The translations under genes and the position numbers were made by a program. Below the pieces are notes generated by a model, which was not told the origin of the DNA, searched no databases, and saw nothing but the letters and a program-made list of their open reading frames with translations. Shown piece by piece: positions 58,605-64,000 of a stretch of 64,000 nucleotides of DNA (its first letter is position 1; every line of letters starts with the position of its first letter). This DNA comes from Pyrocephalus nanus (lineage: Eukaryota > Chordata > Aves > Passeriformes > Tyrannidae), in the NCBI GenBank assembly GCA_038380795.1, contig CM076279.1, forward strand, positions 1,937,001 to 2,001,000, in the 5' to 3' direction.

Positions 58605-59798
58605 TTGTGTTCCTTGGGCTTATATATTGCATGAATTAAGGGGTGGTTAAATAAAGATGAACTGAAGTGAGAGAGTGTCAGGAATGCAAGAGGGAATGAT
58701 TCTGCAGAGTGAAAACTGCCAATTAAAATATCCAGTCCTGCTGGACTTGCTACACAGCTTCAGCAAATCCATGTAAATAAAGTCAGAGCCTTTTTCTGTG
58801 ACAGGCCAGGGGACAATAACTCAGCTCCTTGTCTGCAGTGGAGTCTTCTGGTGGAAAACAGGTGAAACACCTTCACTGGAGGAGCTAAAGCAGGAGCAGA
58901 AAGGGTGAAACAGAGCTGAGAAAAATACAGAAATAACAATGAGAGTCTGGAGAGCTGCAGATTGTGGCTCTGGTCAAAAAAATCCCAGTGTCCTGTGCTA
59001 AAATCAGTGACAGTGCTGGTCTGCAGGGAATCAGGTCTGGTTTTGGCCAGGGTGAGTTGGGATGTTTCTGAGCCAAAGGCAGTGCAATGCTGAGTTTAAA
59101 ACAGGCACCATTCTGGAAGGGTCTAGAACTTTGCTCTGTGCTGCCACTTCTTGGAAAACATTCCAGCTACTTAGTTAATTAGCGGATGGCAAACTAAATA
59201 TTTGCTAAGTGAAACTGGAGATGTATCAGAGACCTGCCCAGAATTATATCATTGGAGATAATTTGGGTTCTGATGCATCAGCAGGGTTGGGTATATACAG
59301 TTCGTGTTCTACAGGGGTGGAAAAAGTATTAATCTTATTTTTCCTTCTGAAAAGATTTCGTCCCCCTGCCAATGTCCCCAGTAGGATTCCATCAGCTCTG
59401 GGTGGGATTGCCAAAGCTCTGGCCCTGAGCATCTTGGAATTGGCAACTCCCTACATAAAATAAGCCTCAGTATCACCTGGACCAGAGAACCTTTCAAAGC
59501 CTGCTGATTCTATATTTTTCTCCTGGAAATATTATTTTAAAACAAATTTACGCCAATTGTATCTGATGTTCCCTCTCCTTCATCCACAGCAGGGCAGTCA
59601 GGTGGTCTTTATATGCTGGTCTGTATATGCTTATACACCTCTTGGCAGGTGGTTGGGTTTCACTGGGGACTGGAGATCCAAGCTAATGACTTGCCCTGGC
59701 ACTGCTTTCCCTCCCTGAGCTGAGCTTTGAATTCCCTGGTGCTTTTTCTGTGGGTTTTGAATAAATCAAAGAGTGGAGAACTGAAAAAAAGAGCAGGG

Positions 59799-59813
59799 AA
59801 AAAAAAAAAAAAA
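59799..59813 (+). repeat. Poly(A) tract, A15
   Basis: Uninterrupted A run preceded by a short A7 at about 59783. Confidence 0.92.
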
Positions 59814-62172
59814 GGTGGTGAAAAGGAGAACAAACCAGAGAAATGTGTCCTGCAGGACTTTGGTGATGGTGCTTAAGGGCAGCTTTGGCAGTGGCACAGA
59901 GCTGATTGATGGGGTGGGCAGAGTCCTAAAAAGCTCTTTCCTTCTTTGAGAACACTTGTTCACGGAGTTTACTGAAGGAAAAAAAAGGGGGTGAGGCTTG
60001 GCCCAGGTTTTTATCAGCCTTTATTGACTTAAAGCCATGCTGGGAAGATAAGAATTGAGTGAACAGCTTTTCTACACAGATAATTATAAGGTATTTATCA
60101 GGTCTTAAACTTTGGTCTTATTTTCCTTTCTCTCTTTTAATTTTTTTCAAGAAGCCTGCAAACTCCAAAACGCAAGAGAAATGTCCCTTCCCAGAGGTCA
60201 CACTGCTGACATCAGTGATTGTCATCCCCTGACAGATTTACTGCCCCCAAACAGCCAGTCCAGAACCAAAATAACTGGATCTCTGGGAAAACTCTTGCAG
60301 CAAGTACAACATCCCCGGGGCTGCTGCAGAGCTCTTGGGGAAGGGCTGAGGTTTTGTTTTCACTTTTTTTTCCTTTTCCCCCAAGGAGGGGCTGAAGAAA
60401 GTCCTGCAGCATTTTCAGTTTTCTACCAGACAGGGGTTGGGAAAGAGAATTGTTAGAGCAGGAACAACTTTGGCTCAGCTGTGCCAGAACTGGTGCCCAG
60501 GGGTCACCCACAAAGGGTAAATTCCAGAGGTGAGAGCTGGAGTGGCTTTCCAGGAGCTTGGCAGGGGTAGGGAATGATCCAAATCGGCTTGGAGCTCTGC
60601 AGGGACGTTTAATACCCTGTCAGTCAAGTTGCCCTTTCATTTTATAATCCCCGGAGGCTCCGAGGGTGGGGATGCAGGGACTGACTAAGCACAGAGTGCT
60701 GGGGGTTCTCACTTTAAATTCATTGTATGGAATACCCCATTTTCCCATCAAAGCCCTGCCCTGTTCCATCCTCCTGCCTTGTCCTGCTGTTACTGTTCAA
60801 AACAAATCTGCTTATTTCCCCCAGATCATTGCAACTTTGCAAAGCAATGGTCGAGGTAAAGAGGGACTGACCAGGCAGCGTTTTATTGTTGTCTTAACTT
60901 TTATTGCATTTGTTAAATGTGTTTAAAATGGAGAGCGAGGCTCTAGAAATTACCTGGAGGTGGATAAAATGCTCTGACACTTTGTATTGAGCTTGTAAAA
61001 AGGATTGAGTGGCAATTTAAATGTTGTCACTTCCCCTTTCAGTGGGAATTTCTGTACCTAAAGGCCTTTTCAATCTGCCAGAGAATACAGTATTTCATTG
61101 GCAGCTGAAGCCATACAAATGGAAATTAAAGACTGGGCACATCTTTAATGCAATTTATTGATGATATTCTGGAAAGGGTTGCCAAGGGCAGTTGAAGATA
61201 CTCAAAGACTGAGAATCTGCTCCCTCAGGAGTAGAATCTGTATTAGCTAAGCACTAATTTAGGCTTAGTTAAACCCGAGTGTATTGTTGTCAGTACAGTG
61301 GATGACTGAAGTTCAGGCTTCTGGTGCACAGATGACCAAATTAAATACTTAAAAACGCTTTTCTGAATATAAATTTTATGGCTATTACCAAGCAAATACC
61401 TTGGTGAGCTGCATTTCTCTTTCTAGTCCTGCTTCCCTTAATTTACAGCTTTATTTTATGAAATTATCTGTATGTAATGTGTGCAAATACATAAAACAAG
61501 TGAAAGGTTTCTCTCGGGGTCTTCAGAAACCCACAGGGAGCAAGACCAGTGATCTGCTTATGTATAAGGTGAAAGTTCTTGTGGCATCAGGGTTGAGCTG
61601 GAGTAAGAAAATGTTTTTACAGAAGTTGCATGTTCTGCTTGGTACTTAATTGTAGGTGTGGTGATGTGATAAAGGTGTTTCTGTGGCATAAAACCTATTT
61701 AAATTCCACCAGCTTTATCAAATCCATTACTGTGATGCTTTGGGGGAAAAAATTAGTGCTTGATTTCTTGAGTAATTACTTATTGAAATTCACTCAGTTT
61801 TCTTCCTTCACCCCCAAATTACTGAACACCAGCTGTCATTAATTACTTTTAATAACTGTTGCCCACGTGTGTGATTTTTCTAACAAATGCAGCAGTTTCC
61901 AGAGCATTTATCAGTTAATCAGTTAATATTGTGGGTCAAATTCCTGCCTGTCTGGGGGTCACTGCGACAGCACTTGAAATGTTAAGTGGGATCTGAGAGA
62001 GAACTTTGCTTTAGTGGCCCCTTTTTCCCAGATAAATTCTGTCCTGTTTCCTGGAAATGTTTGATGCTGATTTATAACCCAAGTTCTTGGTACATCAGCC
62101 CTTCAGGGGGAGTTGAGCTCTGTCCCTTTTTTTTCCCCTGGAACATCAGAGTTCTTGAAAGTCATCACATCC

Positions 62173-62189
62173 TTTTTTTTTTTTTTTTT
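62173..62189 (+). repeat. Poly(T) tract, T17
   Basis: Uninterrupted T run, then a C and further T-rich sequence. Confidence 0.95.
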
Positions 62190-62544
62190 CTTCTTTTTTC
62201 TCCAAATGAAAAGCCCAGTGAACTTTGTGTTGAACTCAGAGCAGATCTGATGTGCCCTGATATCCCCCAGAGTGCTCTCCTATGGGTGAGATCCTGTTGC
62301 AAACCACTCCACAGAAGGAACAGGGCATAAAACTTGAGCCACAAAGAGAAAAATCAGCTGGAAATCTGCTCCCACTCAGCTCAGCACCCACTGGGGCCTG
62401 AGCCCCAATAAATAAAACTGGTTGAGTGTGGAAGGTGGGGAGGAAAAGTCTCATTTGGTATGTGGAATGGGAAGGGCTCCTGCTGGATTTTCTCCACTCC
62501 CTGGTCCATTCCTGCTGCCCTAAGGTGATCCTGAACTTGGCACC

Positions 62545-62574
62545 AGGTGGAATATTCCACCTAGAACTTCTAGG
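62545..62574. repeat. Two overlapping palindromes with a GAS/HSE-like core
   Basis: AGGTGGAATATTCCACCT at 62545-62562 is a perfect 18-bp palindrome. CCTAGAACTTCTAGG at 62560-62574 is a perfect 15-bp odd palindrome sharing three bases with it. The join creates TTCTAGGAA (TTC-N3-GAA, STAT/GAS type), and the first contains GAATATTC (HSE-like inverted units). Sequence pattern only. Confidence 0.85.
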
Positions 62575-63105
62575 AATTGCCCATGAAACCAATCTGCTGC
62601 TCTCGTTTTCAGGGCTTGTTTTTCCCTGTGGTAAAGCAGGACAGAAAGTGACTTCCCCGCAGCTTTTTGTTTGTTGTTAAACAAACCAAATGGGCGAGAA
62701 ATATTTGCTCTGTAGCGTGGCAACAACTCCGTGGGGCTGTTCAGCAACAGCACTGAAAGATAATCAGAGGCATGAAGTGAGTTGTCACCAGAGCAGTTCA
62801 TCAGTCCTGGACTAGGCATGATTTACGGGTGGTTTTCTCAAGTATTTGCTCGAAAAATCTTGGAGCACCAGCAGGATTTTAATGCATATTGTCATTAAAT
62901 AATAAAATATCCATTAAATAATAACCTCCCCTGGCCATCAGTGCTTTTGTGCTGGGTTTCAAGAACTGACCTGCATTTCCTGGTTTTTCACTGCAAATCT
63001 CTTGGAATTGTTCCTCGCTGGAACAGCAAGGATTGTTAATGAGCAGGAACGTGCAAGGCTGGTGTGAGGGGTTTTGTTTCTCAGAACTGTACAATGTGCT
63101 GGGAA

Positions 63106-63127
63106 TTTTTTTTTATTATTATTATTT
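63106..63127 (+). repeat. T9 followed by (ATT)n
   Basis: Poly(T) running into about four ATT units. Confidence 0.9.
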
Positions 63128-64000
63128 ATGGCTGGGATTTCATATAAAGGAAGATGGGAAGTTCCAGAGTATCAAAAAAGCTGGAAGTCCCAGCTGTCAG
63201 TAAACAGATGTTCTGCATCAGTCAGCTACTACCAGGCCAAGGCCATCATCCTTTAGCAGGGATTTCAACTTCCTATGGATTTCCAGCTGCTTTCAGTGAC
63301 TTTTCACACTGTTTTCACTTGAGGCTCCTCTGTTTTTTCCCTTTAAACAGGATTCATTTGAAGGCAGCTGCAGTTTGTACCTGCTGTTCCAGGTGTAGTG
63401 GGTTGGGACTGTGGATCCAGGATCTTTAGGACAGTCACAATTTTCCTTCTTTTTGGGAAACAAAGGAAGCAACACACTTCCATTTCTCTCTTCAATCTCT
63501 ATTTTTGACATCTCCTAAATATGTGGAGTTTTTTTCCTGCTTCATGTCTTTTAGTTCTACCTGGAAACTTCTGGAAGTGAAACAGCAACAGGTTTCTTGC
63601 ATGTCTAAAGAAGTGAATTTAAATCCCCCAGGTAAATCATCCTTTGTAGTCTGAGACTTTTTTTATTTTTTGTGCAGGGAGGTGTTTTCACTTTTTCCTT
63701 GGGGTCTGAAATCACGACTTTGCTGCTGGTCCAGCTCACCAAGGTGTAGCAAGCTGTTTGTCTGACAGAAATAGGGGGTAAAATAAGCAAGCTGGAAAGG
63801 CAGGAAAAGCCTGACCTACATTCCCAGTCTCCCTGCACCCAGAATAGGTGATGAGTGGAACATTTTGTGATGTGATTCAAAGCCCTCCTCTCCAATCAAA
63901 CTGGGTGTGCACTTCATGCCTGGCTCCCTTTAATGTTTTAACAGGAATTGGTACAGCAGAGGTTGTTCAGAACCACTTTTCCCCCACAAAACACAGAATG

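Larger units (their letters stand above)
57886..64000. other. Stretch without a gene to the end of the window
   Basis: About 6.1 kb with no CR1 and no supportable gene. Short frames (59209-59463, 60112-60456, 61986-62330, 63154-63429) show no domain. Poly(A)/(T) tracts occur at 58591, 59799, 62173 and 63106. A double palindrome is at 62545. The end of the window shows no change in texture. Confidence 0.55.

Noticed and set aside
1..64000. CRISPR array, bacterial operon, phage or plasmid signals
   Set aside because: No regularly spaced direct repeats, no operon-like gene packing and no ribosome-binding-site pattern. The texture and CR1 content are those of a vertebrate nuclear genome.
1..64000. 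tRNA genes or tRNA-derived SINEs
   Set aside because: I looked for A-box and B-box (GGTTCGANTCC-type) pairs and found none convincing. A covariance-model search would be needed to be certain.
1..64000. Endogenous retrovirus or solo LTR
   Set aside because: No paired long terminal repeats, primer-binding site plus polypurine tract, or gag/pol/env motifs were recognised. A diverged solo LTR could still be missed by eye.

Overview
The window looks like euchromatic avian (bird) nuclear DNA. The main evidence is the repeat content. About twenty 5'-truncated remnants of CR1 (Chicken Repeat 1), the dominant LINE of bird genomes, are scattered through it in both orientations, including recognisable CR1 3' ends. 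I see no Alu, B1/B2, L1 or long satellite. Base composition is moderate, CpG is depleted and mononucleotide tracts are frequent. Which bird it is cannot be settled from this sequence.

No protein-coding gene could be supported. The open frames present are mostly under about 130 codons, overlap one another on both strands, cross poly(A)/poly(T) tracts or CR1 pieces, and show no protein family I recognise. The longest are 240 codons (35290-36012, minus), 206 (31705-32325, plus), 197 (8689-9282, minus), 196 (41625-42215, plus) and 190 (31526-32098, minus). I read the window as intergenic or deep intronic. There are no rRNAs, no tRNAs I could find, no CRISPR array, no intact transposon and no provirus.

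Layout. 1-13.7 kb is mostly unique DNA with two CR1 scraps, a G16 run and a candidate regulatory block near 10.6-11.1 kb. 13.7-30 kb carries several CR1 pieces on both strands and ends in two abutting perfect palindromes next to a CR1 scrap. 30-41 kb includes GC-richer patches with G-quadruplex-type runs, a diverged ~220-bp direct duplication (36.63 and 38.14 kb) and a ~40-bp minisatellite at 39.17 kb. 41-50 kb holds a fairly long CR1, a short protein-like minus-strand frame at 42.0 kb, homeodomain-type AT-rich blocks at 44.9, 45.4 and 47.4 kb, and an abrupt strand-composition reversal around 49.1 kb. 50-64 kb is T/G-leaning, has five CR1 pieces at 53-58 kb including a tail-to-tail pair, and a double palindrome at 62.55 kb.

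Nothing here forms a gene system. The points most worth checking are the composition switch with opposed splice-like signals at 49.0-49.2 kb, the unexplained duplicated element, the abutting palindromes at 29.93 kb, and the AT-rich or CpG-bearing blocks that could be conserved cis-regulatory elements. All functional readings are inference: nothing was aligned or searched, and identities and counts are by eye.
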